NCBI GenBank assembly: GCA_017654935.2
Contig: CM065691.1
Coordinates: 21,579,901-21,643,900 of the forward strand
Direction: 5' to 3'
Length of the DNA: 64,000 bases
Origin: Phymorhynchus buccinoides
Taxonomy: Eukaryota > Mollusca > Gastropoda > Neogastropoda > Raphitomidae
Part shown: one piece after another, positions 1 through 10,730 of the stretch
Layout of the letters: each line of letters starts with the position of its first letter
Numbering within the stretch: position 1 is the first letter of the stretch
Notes under the pieces: generated by a model
The model's database searches: none
What the model saw: the letters and a program-made list of their open reading frames with translations, nothing else
Told to the model about the DNA's origin: nothing
Position numbers and translations under genes: made by a program

Positions 1-284
1 CAGAAACTGAGGCCTTGTCCTAATTCCTAGATTTCTCATTGTTTGGTCGTTTCAGTCAAGACATTATGGGCATCACACAGTTTTAGATGTATATGACCAT
101 TTTTTGCGATATATTTATCTTCTGCAAGTGGTGTGAAGTGCAAACAAACTAACAATAAAAAAACAAACCATTGTCAATTCTGATGTGCAGATGTGCATCT
201 CTGATGCACTAAACTCTCAATTGACACTAAATGTCAGGCCAGTGTGTGACAAAAATGTAGCAAATTGTCACCTGACGGGGTGTG

Positions 285-683
285 CCTAATATACGAAAAC
301 GGGCGAAAACAGAAGCGAAAGTGCATTTTTGATCGTAAACAAGAACAAATTTTTTGTTATTTGTCTAAACCCTTCCAAGATCCAACTTTTGCATAGATTT
401 TATATCGACTGTTGATCCATATTTAGATGTAATTTCCGATCTGCATTTTTTTTTATAAACCAGCTTCCGCTAGCCATTACTTCCGCCGACTGAACTTTTT
501 TCCACTTCTCACAATTGTACCATACTATTAAATCTTATTCTTAATGAAACTTGGCAGAAATGTTCCTTAGATGCTGCCCATGGTGTTAAAATTGACGTAA
601 TGACCCAAGATCAGCGTAATCCCTTTGAATCAGATTCAGTCTCTTATGTTTTCGCCCGTTTTCGCTCGTTTTCATATTTTAGG
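285..683. repeat. MITE-like element with inverted ends
   Basis: The left end (285-314, core CGAAAACGGGCGAAAAC) is repeated in inverse at 643-683, and both outer ends read CCTAA. The interior is AT-rich and has no ORF. The layout of a short element with inverted termini and no coding capacity fits a non-autonomous DNA transposon. The superfamily was not determined because no clean target duplication was seen. Confidence 0.55.
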
Positions 684-1378
684 TAGACCGACCTGAGGCA
701 TGGTTTTCTCAAAGGTGGTGGCTATTTTCCATCATGTGATATTGTAGCACTGACACCTGAGGCTATTTGACTTCGCCAAGCCTCACACAAGTAGTTTTAA
801 GGCTGAAATTGTCAGAACTTAACGCACACACTCCCCCAACCCCCCATATTAGACCTGTTGTTTCCAGTAAAGACTCACTCCACTTACATAAAATAAGTTA
901 CAATTAATGTTTAACTCACTTCGATTGGGGGGAAAGTCCTTGAGATGAGACTGAAAAAGCTGCAGGTCTATTTACTGTAACTTTCTTCTCTGGCACCATT
1001 CCAGAGTGGAAAACTGGAATCAACTGCTTGACAGTGTTGTACTTGTAGCAGCACCATCCCTGGCATTTTTTGTAGTCCAGACTACATCTCATGCTGCAGC
1101 TCCTAGACAGAGGGTCTGCTCCAGCAGTGCCCTCACTCAGCCTCCAGCCTGCTGTTCTGAAACATCCGCCAACCAACCTCATTCCACCCCCACCACCCCT
1201 CTCCCTACTTATCCCCCCCCCCCCCCCCCCCCATTAGTTAGGCCTTAGGGGTCTGTTTATTTTGTCTTGGTTGGGGCTTTGGCAATGGCATTGCCTTATG
1301 TAGTGTCAGGTCAGCTGGGAACCAGCTGGCTTGGGGCAGCTCCCTGTAATTGTCCCCATCTTACTCTTAGTCCAGATT

Positions 1379-1765
1379 AAAACTATAAAAGAATATCCTT
1401 GCTTCACTCGCTAATTTATTTAATCTTGAATCCACTAATCGGCATTATCAGATAGTTTATCTTCAGCTGAGTCAATCTATTCTATCATGTTACTGTTTCA
1501 CTACGAACCGAGTTTACTTTTCCAACTTGGGGCAATTGCCAAATTACCAAAATACCATAGTCTAAAAAGACTACAAATTTCTTCCCTTGGCACAGATGCT
1601 GTGCGTTTAGCCGCCGGAAGTCCCATATGTAGCCACTTCCGTGGAGGCTATTACAAATCAGGATAAATTTTCCAAAACTATAAAAGAATGTCCTTGCTTC
1701 ACTCGCTAATTTATTTAATCATGAATCCACTAATCAACATTATCAGATAGTTTATCTTCAGCTGA

Positions 1766-1771
<6 letters not shown>
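1379..1771 (+). repeat. Direct repeat of ~95 bp, two copies
   Basis: The segment at 1379-1481 recurs at 1676-1771 with few mismatches, both starting AACTATAAAAGAAT. The copies are about 297 bp apart. The second one runs into a (TC)n microsatellite. This looks like a local duplication upstream of the IK exons. Confidence 0.7.
1603..1650 (+). promoter_or_regulatory. Possible IK promoter core (ETS-like sites)
   Basis: The sequence has CCGGAAGT at 1614-1621 and an opposed ACTTCCG at 1635-1641. These are ETS/GABP-like motifs common in promoters of housekeeping genes. They lie about 350 bp upstream of the first recognisable IK coding exon. There is no transcript evidence and the first (ATG) exon was not found, so this is only a suggestion. 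Confidence 0.2.

Positions 1772-1823
<52 letters not shown>
1771..1823. repeat. (TC)n microsatellite
   Basis: A run of about 26 TC units interrupts the copy of the 95-bp direct repeat just upstream of IK. Confidence 0.95.
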
Positions 1824-1826
<3 letters not shown>

Positions 1827-1984
1827 AACGTTTACTTCTGCATAAAGAAGTTAATCGCCGCGGCACAAGAGGGGAAGAAGAAAGAGAAGAAGAACCAAGA
1901 TCCCATTGCACTTGCACATAATCTTGACTTGTGCATGAAATATTGATTAAGAATTTATCATATACGTGTGTGTGTGTGTTTCAG

Positions 1985-2069
1985 GAGATGGAGAAGCGTT
2001 CTCAAACCCTGTGGCTCCGGTCACCCACAGCCACAGCCACAGCCACAGGGATGATGATGACGATGATGC
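1985..2069 (+). CDS. IK: IK exon: N-terminal FSNP segment
   Basis: The acceptor is TTTCAG and the donor is GC|GTGAGT. The exon encodes DGEAFSNPVAPVTHSHSHSH followed by an Asp run. The His-Ser repeat and Asp run come from CAC-AGC and GAT repeats and are probably length-variable. The ATG at 1988 is out of the conserved frame, so the start codon must lie in an upstream exon. Confidence 0.9.
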
Positions 2070-5000
2070 GTGAGTCTTTCCAGCTAAAACTTAATTAATG
2101 TCTTTTTGATTACCTAGATAACTTTTCTTATGCACATATTTATCCCAAAGAAAGTGTGTAGACTTCTTTCTGTGAAAATGGTTTTTCCTCTTCCAAGTAA
2201 GTGATTTCATTGGCGTTTCTAATTCTGTTTGTTGCTAAATATGCTTTCAAAGTTTCATCTTTTTTTCTTCTTTTTTTTAGACGTTACTTCAAGTGTCTAT
2301 CAATATTACGCTATTACTAGTATTAGTCTATGCTGTGATTTCCTTCATAATGAGGATGACAATAACTTGAGAAAGACATGAAAGAATAACTGATCATATG
2401 TCATAGGCCAGACATTTGTGGTAACTAGTAACATTTTATTGTGCCGTTTACCTGTTTCCAGGCACCCGTTGACCAATGAGGATTTCCGCAAGCTGTTGAT
2501 GACCCCCCGGGGTCCTTCCTCCTCCTACTCCTCCACCATTAGAGAGGCACACAAAGAGTAAGCTGTGTGTGTGTGTGTGTGCGTGCAGACTTGTATGAAG
2601 ATAAATTTGTGGTTTTGTTTATGTGTATTTAATTTTAAGAGAGAGCACATTATTTCACATGTGTTGAATGCACTGTAGTTTTTATACCTTTAATTCAAAT
2701 CAATTGAAAATGTCAATCGATCAATTCAATCAGATTTATTGTCACTTTTAAATGCATTGCATGAAAGGATATGTTTTTGTTAAGTGGAAATCAAAATATC
2801 TGATGATAAATTGGGCAAAGCATCCTTTTTCACACTGATTGAAATGCGTTTGTTTGTTTGTTTGTTCTTATTACAACATATTTTTCTATCACAGAACAAA
2901 GGAAGAGGAGGTGGACGAAGAAGAGGATCCAGCCACCCGGAGAAAGAAAAAGAAAAGGTAATGTCTTCTTCTTCTTTGATCGCTCAGACAGTTTCCTGTC
3001 AATTATGAGTTAGGCCCAGCAAGTCCGACTTCGGCTGGAGGAAATCTTTTTGAAAATGTTTCTTGAAAAAAGGCAGGAGAATGGACCAGTAAGGCAGAAA
3101 GATAGTAGGTGACAGTAAGGCAGAGTCGAAGAGAATGACAGATTAAAGGAAGTTACATGCACAGAACTTCCAGAAGGTGGGGGAACTATTTATGCAAAAG
3201 CCCCTTCCCCCGGTATGTCATAACTGCTCCCCAGTGCGACTGACATTGAGGTGAATTGTAAATAAAAAAAGAACAACCATAGCCTTGACTACCTTGATCA
3301 AAGAACCACAAATGAAACCAACAAATGAATTTTACGTCAGTAGTTATTGTTTAATCTTTTCACCGCCAGCCATTTTCGGCCAAAAACTACCATTACGCTT
3401 AAACTGGGAAGAGAAAAAAAGTATCTGCAATACTGGGAATTCCTCTGTATCATGTATAACATTAGGCCTATCCTTACCTCCCAAAATTAAGAAAATAGGG
3501 TCTTTGGATAACAGGCCCTGATTTGATGCCTTTCAGTGACGGGTGGTAAACCATTGTGGTGCATAAATGCGACATTGGCGGTGAAAGGGTTAAGAGATTT
3601 TATGGATCTGCCTCAGTGTGGTACCCATCTGTGATATATGAAAACTTATAAAATTGAAGTTCAGAATACTCCCATGCTTTACTTATCCGCTGTACTTTTA
3701 ACACCATGTCAAATGTGTTCTTAAGGCTGTGTTGTTGAGTAATATTCCATTGTTACTGTATGCTAGATATTGGCGTTTTTTTGGTTTTGTTTTTTGTTAT
3801 GTTTTATTTGCCAAAACTTTTATTTTGTATTTTATGGTAATGAATTAGTATAATTCTGCTGAGACTTACCGTACTTCACGGACTTTAAGGCGATACTTTT
3901 TTTCCTAGACTGACACCCCTGCACCTTATAATGTGAGTGATAATATAGTAAGAAACTATAATAACAAAATCAAAATTTTGTGTAAAATTTCGGGAGTGCG
4001 CCTTATAATCAGGTGTGCCTTATGGTCTTGTAAAATAAATACATATATGACAGTTGGTTTTTTTTATTCGGTTAAATGTTTGTGAATTTATGTGAGTACA
4101 AAAAAGAAGTTACAGGGGTGCATGTGGGTATGCCTGAAGCCTGAATTCAGACAATTTGATGCTGCTTCAGGCAGCTGAGTGCCTCAAGAAAGGGCTCTTT
4201 AACATGATATCATTCTTTGGTAAAGGTCAAGATGTGCCACCCCCCCTACATTTCTCGGTTAATTATATTTTTCCGTTATTGCCTTTCTTACCATACATAA
4301 AGCTGTATTTTAGGAACATTTTTAGCTAATAACCTTTTGGGAATACTAACCCTATCCTAACCCTAGCCCTAAGCCTAACCCTACCCCCCACCCTATAAGA
4401 CGGAAAAACGCAACGAACCACAACTGTGACAAATCGCGGTGTACTGCAGTACATAGTGGGGGGTAGGGTTAAGTTTAGGGCTAGGGTTAGTATTCCAAAA
4501 AGGTTATTAGCTAAAAGTGTTCCTAACATACAGCTTTATGTATGGTAACAAAGGCAAAAACGGAAAAATAGAATTAACCGAGAAATGTAGGGGGGGTGGC
4601 ACATCTTTACCTTTACCAATTCTTTTGTACATTAGGTTTCGGCAAGAAAGTTCAGGTAAAAGTTTTGGTCACTGCGTGCACCCATGAAGTTAATTTCATT
4701 CACTAAATCTGGTCAATGTATTTTGGTGTGTGTGTGCAGCTATTATGCCAAGCTGAAGAGGGATGAAGAAGAGAGGCAGAAAGAACTGTCGGCCAAATAC
4801 AGAGACAGGGTGTGTATCCTGTACCAGTGATGTCCCGAGGCCCCGGTCATAGGCCATTGACCTATTGAAATTGAAAATGTCCTATTGTGTTCTCCCCTGT
4901 CAGGACAAATGTCTGATTACATTTTTTTTAGCACAGGCACGCTTTGTCCTATTGATTTCTGCAAGAGCCTGGACATTGTCCAATTGATTTATCTCGTCTC

Positions 5001-8000
5001 AGGACAGTTTGTCCTATCACTTTTCAATCCTCGGTACATCACTGTTGTACACAACTATTCTAGCTTTTTAAAATACTTCTTTGGTAAATACAGTGAAAAT
5101 CGCTTAAGTCCAAATTGAAGGGACTGAAATGTTATTTTGAGATAGCCAGTATTTTGAGTTACAAAGACCTTTCAACATAAATGTTATTAAACTGGGACCC
5201 AAAAATTATTGTGAGTTATCCAGTGTTTTTGAGTTACCCGTTTTTTGAGTGTTCAGAAAATGGTAAATGTATGGTATTTTTCTTGCCTTTTTGTTATTTC
5301 AAAGATTTTAAGGCTGGTTTAAGCATCTTTTATTTTATTTAATTTAGAAATGTCCCCATGTTTGAAAAGAAATCAGCTTGTAGTCTATAACACTTTTGTA
5401 GTTTTAAATTAGTAGTGCAATCTTCCAGTGTAAGTGTATCAGGAGCAAAATCTTCAGGCCCTTGTTCAAGTGAGGGAAATAACTATAAGTTTGAGGATTA
5501 TAACTTTAACATTAATAAGGGGTTAATAATGTGGCACAAGAGGATTTATTTTAGGTAGAAACAATAATGTAAAGGCCAAATTTGGGATAGTGTAAAGACT
5601 GAACACCTTTTATTTTATTTATAACAAAACTTAAGTGCTTTCGGACAATGTTGAGCAAGTTTAAGAGATAAGATTTTAGACAATATTTTTTCCTGAATAT
5701 GTTTGTTTTATAAGCAGTATACCTTTTTGTGTGTGTGTGCTTTGCTGTCCCATCTTCTGGGCCATTTAGTGGCATCGCTCCCACGCCGCTCATTCTGAGT
5801 CCCAATTTGCAGCCACACCCCGGTTTGTTCAAGGCGTAGAATCTGAAGCCAGCAATCCAAGGAGAGCGAATCTATGATAGGCCGTCAGGAGGCAAGCAAC
5901 CAAAGAGACACTGCATTGCTGCTGAGTCATTTTGGTGGTGTTCATTGGAGCCTGTACACAGGACACCACCTACTAAGACCCCTACTGATGACAATAATGT
6001 CTTAGTCGCGGAGCCAGCATGAGTGAGGTCCTCCTCCGAGGGTGCCACCATGTCAATCCATTGACAGATCCCCCCCCATAACATACTGATCCCCATGACT
6101 TTGACCCTAATGCACCAAGGGCATAAACTGGATTGGTAATCAAAGCTGAGGTCACCATGACAGCAGGGCATGCAAGGCCACAGAATTTGAGACATGTTTT
6201 TCTTTTTGATGATTGATGGAAATGAGGCAGGTGACAACGATGATGATAATGCTATGGAGTTCGGTATTGGAGACTATGTGACAGGGCTGTATTCCACGCT
6301 TCCTTTCATAATGATAATTAATATCCTGTCATTAACCAGGCCCAAGAACTACAGACACCTGCAGTGTTGGTCATGAAAATAGAGCAACATTCTCAGAACC
6401 GCATCCGTTAAGCGGATGAAGCTCGACTGCATGGTTTCAGTCTTTCCATTGAGCCCATAGCCACTCATTCTGGGTAGGAGTTGGTCCAGGAACCCGAAAA
6501 AACCCTCGCCTCTGATGGGATTCGAACCTGTGACCTTCCGCGACTTAACCACTACGACACGGCGGCTGGTATAAGCAGTATACCTGATTGTCTGGAGCAC
6601 TTTTTAGGTTAAATATTTATGTAAAATAATATGTCTTTTCTGATGCAGGCGCGTGAGAGGCGTGATGGTGGGAGTCAAGGAGAACCTGACGCTCTAAGCA
6701 CCACAGCTGACTACAGAGCAGTGGCCCCAGATGCTAAATCGTAAGTTGACAGCATCCCTTGTTTACAGCACAACACCCATGTTTTGCTCTAAGCACCACA
6801 GCTGACTGCAGAGCAGTAGCCCCAGATGCTAAATCGTAAGTTGACAGCATCCCTTGTTTACAGCACAACACCCATGTTTTGCTCTAAGCACCACAGCTGA
6901 CTGCAGAGCAGTAGCCCCAGATTCTAAATCGTAAGTTGACAGCATCCCTTGTTTACAGCACAACACCCATGTTTTGCTCTAAGCACCACAGCTGACTGCA
7001 GAGCAGTGGCCCCAGATGCTAAATCGTAAGCTGACAGCACCCATTGTTTACAGCACAATACCCATGTTCTTGATTCTTCATAGATCATTTTCTACTATAT
7101 TTACGTTCAAGAAGAAGAAGAAGTACTTTATTTAAAGTCAGATATGTACTGGGTTTTTTTTTTCTTCTGTTGTGCTGTTCTCATATTAAATTTAACACAT
7201 AGCACTGTCTGTGTCATATATATTGCTTGCACTGCAGATGGGACAGAAATGCTAATATAGATTTATCAGTATGAGTTGAGGATGGGCAGGGTGTTATGTT
7301 CGGGGGAGGGTGTGTAGGCGTTGTTTTAATCTCAACTCTTTTATGCAATGCCGTTTTCATGAATTTTCCCTACATATAGCCTTAGTAAGCGATTAAACAA
7401 AGCTTTAATTAGATTTAATGGTTTATGAAAATATGTGACATAAATTTCTAGGATGGAAAATCTTTACACTCAGCTCAATAATTTTAAGCTTTGATTTGAC
7501 TAAGTGTGTTTTGTAGTGAATAAGTAAGGAAGTGGTTGGCCTTTGGGGACCTTCCTAAATGCCAGCTGTCCTCAAGTCCTGTAACCCTTTCAATGCTAGC
7601 CATTCCTCAGCCAAAATTTACGGTATAGAAAATATTTCGTCTGCAATATTGGGGATTCCTCTGTGACATGCATAAAATAGGGATATCCTTACCTCCCAAA
7701 ATGAAGAACATAAGGTCACTGGATACCAGACCCTCATTTGATGCCTTTTAGTGACATGGGTGTTAAATCATTGTAGTGCCAAGAGGCGACAGTGGCGATG
7801 AAAGGGTTAAGCTTAAAGAGTGAGGATATACCCTGGGCAAGGCATCTTCACTTTAAGCTAAAAACCTATGCCAGCCATCTAGAATAGCAGCTGCCCCTCT
7901 GCTATCTGGCAGACATAGTTAGAAACAACAGGGTGGTGTACAATGAATGAGGGACTGTGCAGGGTGGAGAACTATGCGGAGAGGAGGAAGCAGATGATCC

Positions 8001-9535
8001 AGGAGTCCAAGTACCTGGGAGGGGACATGGAACACACCCACCTGGTGAAAGGCCTCGACTACGCCCTGTTGGATAAGGTACTGTGTGTGTGTGTGGGTGT
8101 GTGTGTGAGTGTGTGTGGGTGCGTGTGTTATAAGACCTCCACCTTCTAGCAGTTAGGAGGGTATTGTGATAGTTTGTGGCTGTTTCTTCTTTTTTTTAGA
8201 TTAATAAGAAGAAGAAGAAAGAAAGCTTATATAGCGTACATTCCAGGCTAGCTGCTAATGGCGCTTTACAAAAAATACATTTAACCAAATCACATCAATA
8301 CTCATGCTCGCACGCACACAAGCACACACACTGACGAACACAGCATATCTAATATAATCATACTGTACCAACACTCAAAACAATACCATACATACTTATT
8401 GGCTGGAAAATACCTAAAGCGTAAACGCTTAGTTACCAAAGAAACAAAGAGTAAGTCACTCTAGTGACCGTGGGGTTATCCCCCTTTTTCACTTCCGGTC
8501 ACGTATTTCCACTTCCTTCCCCAAATCATTCTATTATTTACCATGCTTCAAGGCTGATGAAGAAACCATTTGCTCCCACTTTACTTCACACACTGATGAG
8601 CACAGCATATCATTTGCATGCGCATGCACACATATATATATATACGTACGTGCGTACGTACATACATACATACATACACAAAGACACACACACATACATA
8701 CACACTTATGCCTACACACGCACGAGAACATACACACATGTGCATGCACGGAAATATGCGCACAAGCACATGCCAGCGCGTGCTTGTGCACGCCATTCTG
8801 TCCATACAATATATTTGTGAACTTCTTCTTCTTCTGCGTTCCCGGGCCATAAGGCCACAATGGGTACGTATGTGTCCATTTTCCAGTTTTCACTGGTGTC
8901 CTCACTGCATTCAGCCGACACATTCCGATTTTGGAGGAGTTATTTGTGAGCAAAGTAACTATTGTGGACTTGTAACCCTCCTCGGTAACATTATTGTTTC
9001 TATTATGTTATAGCCATCATCCTCATTGTCATCATTTGGATCATCATCATTATTCTCCTGAAGACAGAGTGTGGCTGCCCACGTGGCGGAGTAATAAAAA
9101 ACAGTCACACACGTAATGTTCTCATCCGTAGCTGATGCACTTGTACTTTTGTACCATAGTGTTCAAGTGCTTCCGCTGTTGGGATAATCCCTGGAGTCTT
9201 TTTCACAATTCACAATATTTAATCATCCAATAAAATGAAAATGTGTGAGTGGTGGCACATAAAAGTTAAACAGTATGCAATAAAAGATCACAGTTCCAAT
9301 ATTAAAATATCAGATTCTTGCAAAACTCAAGCACACGCAGACAGCAAGCACCCCCGCTACACTCTCCCCCCTCCCCGCTCATGCACATAGAGACAGACAG
9401 ACAAACAGGGTAAGCCAACAGCATCAACATCATCGTCATTATCCATTTCAGGTGAGAGCCGAAATCAACTACAAGGAGAAGGAGGATGAAGAACAAATGG
9501 AAAGCGTGTTCACACAGAGCAAGTGAGTCCTGTTG

Positions 9536-9568
<33 letters not shown>

Positions 9569-10410
9569 TTATTGTCCTGATCTTTAAAAAAAAACACCAA
9601 GGAAATGTGTCTTGCAATCGATCAATACAATCAATACAATCAATTGTCTTGTTTATTTTTGTCATCTGCACAATTTCAATCTATGAGTGAAATTGTGAAT
9701 TTTTGAAATTCTGTAATGATAAACTAAATTCAACAACTTTAAAATTAGAAGAACTATGTTGTTTTTTCTTTTAAGAGAAATTTCTGTAATGTTTGAAAGA
9801 AATAATTTCTGTAATGTTTTAAAGAAATGAGAAAAAGCACATGACTTTGAAAAGTCTGTGCAAAAGTTTGTGGTTTTGTAAATATAGGGAAAGTGTTTAT
9901 GATACATGTTTTGGTGGTTTTGTAAATATAGGGAAAGTGTTTATGATACATGTTTTGGTGGTTTTGTAAATATAGGGAAAGTGTTTATGATACATGTTTT
10001 GGTGTTTTAAAATGAAATTTCTTAGTTGTGGTTTACGACACACATTATTCTCTTTGATTTATATTTGGTGAACTCTTTGTTTTTCAGGGAAGAAGAGGAT
10101 CCTGAAGAAAAGATTCAGTTCAAGACTAAGCTTGGTAAAGTATTCTTTGTGAATCTGTTTTGCTTATGGGGTGTTTTCTTGTTTCTTTAATTCCTCGTGT
10201 CTGCATTTTTTGGTTCTTGTATGTTTGAAATTATCTTGATTCCTTTATATGTAGATACAAGTCACTGCTAGGCAAAATTATTTTGTTGCAACTGTTTTAA
10301 TTTGAGATTGATAGTTTTAAATATGAATTCATCTCTGTTCCCTTTTACATTTCTTTGATAGGGTTAGACAAACTACCCTAATTAGTTGCTATGGTATTTA
10401 TAACTCACTA

Positions 10411-10461
<51 letters not shown>

Positions 10462-10707
10462 TCTCTCTCTTCCCGTCCCTTCACCATTCAGAAAGAGCCA
10501 TCACCACTGTTGTTAGAAACTGGTGTTCTTTCGTTTCTTTCAGGTCGCAACATCTACCGCGTACTGTTCAAGGCGAAGCCCCCGCAGCGCAATGAACTCT
10601 TCCTGCCCAAACGCATGGCCTACACCGTGGACCTGGAGGATGAGTACGGTGACTTCGACATCCCTAACACCCTCATCCGCAGCAAGGCAGACTGCCCCGT
10701 TGAGGAG
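1985..10707 (+). CDS. IK: Protein Red / IK, 5' half of the gene (nine exons)
   Basis: The visible exons are 1985-2069, 2462-2557, 2895-2957, 4740-4809, 6649-6740, 7963-8077, 9452-9522, 10088-10134 and 10544-10707. Every junction has AG/GT and compatible phase. The spliced product is about 267 residues. It matches family landmarks in order: EAFSNPVAP, LTNEDFRKLLMTPR, SYYAKLKRDEEER, STTADYRAVAPDA, YLGGDMEHTHLVKGLDYALL, RNIYRVLF and IRSKADCP. These make up the RED_N region. Red is a nuclear spliceosomal B-complex protein that works with SMU1 and MFAP1. The initiator exon is not resolved, because the frame at 1985 is entered with one base already used. The C-terminal half (the RD/RE-rich repeat and RED_C, roughly the last half of a ~550-residue protein) is absent. 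The gene ends in a minisatellite, a LINE fragment and then the first assembly gap. Confidence 0.95.
2462..2557 (+). CDS. IK: IK exon: TNEDFRKLLMTPR motif
   Basis: The exon encodes HPLTNEDFRKLLMTPRGPSS and a Ser/Thr-rich tail. It is entered at phase 2 and left at phase 2. The LTNEDFRKLLMTPR block is the diagnostic N-terminal signature of Red proteins. Confidence 0.95.
2895..2957 (+). CDS. IK: IK exon: acidic stretch then RRKKKK
   Basis: The exon encodes TKEEEVDEEEDPATRRKKKK, with an acidic stretch followed by a basic one, as in the EDEDPAARRRKKKS region of animal Red proteins. The donor AAAAG|GTAATG is followed within 10 bp by a (CTT)n-headed repeat element. Confidence 0.93.
2964..3235 (-). 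mobile_element. GAA-tailed SINE-like repeat, copy 1
   Basis: It begins with CTTCTTCTTC and carries the shared blocks CGCTCAGACAGTTTCCTGTC, the GGCAGGAGAATGGACCAGT box and CTTCCAGAAGGTGGGGGAAC. The element reads on the minus strand with a (GAA)n 3' tail. The middle is partly deleted relative to the other copies. Confidence 0.7.
3351..3593. mobile_element. TTAA MITE, family 1 (CCCTTTCACCGCC), copy 1
   Basis: The element is about 240 bp, with ends TTAA(T/C)CTTTTCACCGCCAGCC and ATTGGCGGTGAAAGGGTTAA. The TTAA target and the CCC/GGG termini are hallmarks of the piggyBac superfamily. There is no coding capacity, so it is a non-autonomous copy. Confidence 0.85.
3867..4042. mobile_element. TA-flanked MITE (ACCGTA..CGGACT ends), copy 1
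   Basis: The left end is TACCGTACTTCACGGACTTT. The right part contains GCGCCTTATAATCAGG and a degraded GTCTTGTAAAATA end. The best-preserved relative is at 55157-55331, where both ends read TAC(C/G)GTA. The TA flank and ends suggest a Tc1/mariner-like MITE. Confidence 0.65.
4211..4625. mobile_element. Foldback element with telomere-like arms, copy 1
   Basis: The element at 4219-4617 is a near-complete palindrome. Its arms start GGTAAAGGTCAAGATGTGCC and end in the reverse complement. Each arm carries CCCTAA/TTAGGG-like repeats next to a ~60-bp unique loop. It is flanked by CATTCTTT and AATTCTTT (7 of 8 matching), an 8-bp target duplication. A second copy is at 23045-23450 with its loop inverted. 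Confidence 0.85.
4740..4809 (+). CDS. IK: IK exon: SYYAKLKRDEEERQKELSAK
   Basis: The acceptor is the end of a short TG run (GTGTGTGCAG). The exon encodes YYAKLKRDEEERQKELSAKY then RDR, a highly conserved charged helix of Red. It leaves in phase 0 at AGG|GTGTGT. Confidence 0.95.
5089..5260. mobile_element. TA-flanked MITE (CAGTGAAAATCGCTTAAGTC end)
   Basis: The left end TACAGTGAAAATCGCTTAAG resembles pogo/Tc1-mariner termini. The interior shares GAAGGGACT, GGACCCAAAAATTATTGTGA and GAGTTATCCAGTGTTTTTGA with an inverted copy at 28627-28763. The right end is degraded. Confidence 0.55.
5710..6585 (-). mobile_element. tRNA-headed retroposon with 15-bp target duplication
   Basis: The insert at 5725-6570 is bounded by the identical 15-mer ATAAGCAGTATACCT (5710-5724 and 6571-6585). 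On the minus strand it starts with a tRNA-like head containing an A box (GTCGTAGTGGTTAAGTC) and a B box (GGTTCGAATCCC) near 6520-6560. It ends in a CA-rich tail. Such a long target duplication points to LINE-driven insertion. The middle (5840-6360) is longer than a usual SINE and may be a second insertion. A truncated 3' copy sits at 43102-43198. Confidence 0.85.
6649..6740 (+). CDS. IK: IK exon: ARERRDGG...STTADYRAV
   Basis: The exon encodes ARERRDGGSQGEPDALSTTA followed by DYRAVAPDAKS, matching AKERRDG and STTANYRAV of animal Red. Its 3' part, together with its donor AAATC|GTAAGT, is the first unit of a 95-bp tandem array, so three further donor copies follow immediately. Confidence 0.95.
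6691..7069 (+). repeat. 95-bp tandem repeat copying an IK exon end and donor (4 units)
   Basis: Units start at 6691, 6786, 6881 and 6976 with GCTCTAAGCACCACAGCTGA. Each contains the last ~50 bp of the IK exon, the GTAAGT (once GTAAGC) donor and ~45 bp of intron. Copies 2-4 carry a TAC to TGC change and other substitutions. Reading on from the true exon meets TAA at once. Using a copy as a cassette after TTTACAG meets a TGA. Confidence 0.95.
7581..7810. mobile_element. TTAA MITE, family 1, copy 2
   Basis: It runs from GTAACCCTTTCAATGCTAGC (TTAA mutated to GTAA) to GCGATGAAAGGGTTAA and shares the ~230-bp interior (GGATATCCTTACCTCCCAAA) with the other family 1 copies. Confidence 0.85.
7963..8077 (+). 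CDS. IK: IK exon: LGGDMEHTHLVKGLDYALL
   Basis: The exon encodes VENYAERRKQMIQESKYLGG then DMEHTHLVKGLDYALLDK. The GGDMEHTHLVKGLD block is nearly invariant in Red proteins. The acceptor GACTGTGCAG is short on pyrimidines, but the phase fits both neighbours. The start of the exon (VENY) is the least certain part. Confidence 0.92.
8822..8945 (-). mobile_element. GAA-tailed SINE-like repeat, second type
   Basis: On the minus strand this reads CTCCTCCAAAATCGGAATGT, then the CCAGTGAAAACTGGAAAATGGACACAT region, then GGCCCGGGAACGCAGAAGAAG. The same block recurs on the + strand at 49565-49690. It ends in a GAA/AAT-type simple tail, as retroposons do. Confidence 0.6.
9065..9215 (+). mobile_element. 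AAC-tailed SINE-like repeat, copy 1
   Basis: Shared blocks are CAGTCACACACGTAATGTTC, a GTACCATAGTGTTCAA box and GCTGTTGGGATAATCCCTGG. Relatives lie at 11505-11640 (minus), 55684-55823 (plus) and 57195-57355 (minus), and several end in (AAC)n. Confidence 0.65.
9452..9522 (+). CDS. IK: IK exon: VRAEINYKEKEDEEQM
   Basis: The exon encodes VRAEINYKEKEDEEQMESVF then TQSK. It continues the KVRAEI motif of the preceding exon and leaves in phase 2 at AGCAA|GTGAGT. Confidence 0.95.
9870..10001 (+). repeat. 44-bp tandem repeat, 3 units
   Basis: Units start at 9870, 9914 and 9958 with GTGGTTTTGTAAATATAGGG and are almost identical. They lie in the IK intron just before the 10088 exon. Confidence 0.9.
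10088..10134 (+). CDS. IK: IK exon: EEEDPEEKIQFKTKLG
   Basis: This short 47-bp exon encodes EEEDPEEKIQFKTKLG, matching DEDPENKIEFKTRLG of vertebrate Red. The phase runs from 2 to 1. Confidence 0.95.
10412..10470. repeat. (CT)n microsatellite
   Basis: A CT run of about 29 units with one interruption lies just upstream of the last visible IK exon. Confidence 0.95.
10544..10707 (+). CDS. IK: IK exon: last visible, ends at IRSKADCPVEE
   Basis: The exon encodes RNIYRVLFKAKPPQRNELFL, PKRMAYTVDLEDEYGDFDIP and NTLIRSKADCPVEE. The family continues with the SMU1-binding and C-terminal regions, but the donor GAG|GTACAC leads only into repeats and the gap at 12501. Confidence 0.96.
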
Positions 10708-10730
10708 GTACACCAACAGCATTGATATCT

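Noticed and set aside
6510..6570. tRNA gene
   Set aside because: A and B boxes are present, but the sequence is the head of a retroposon with a target duplication, and no cloverleaf with a good acceptor stem is evident. The same applies to 15774 and 17985-18033.
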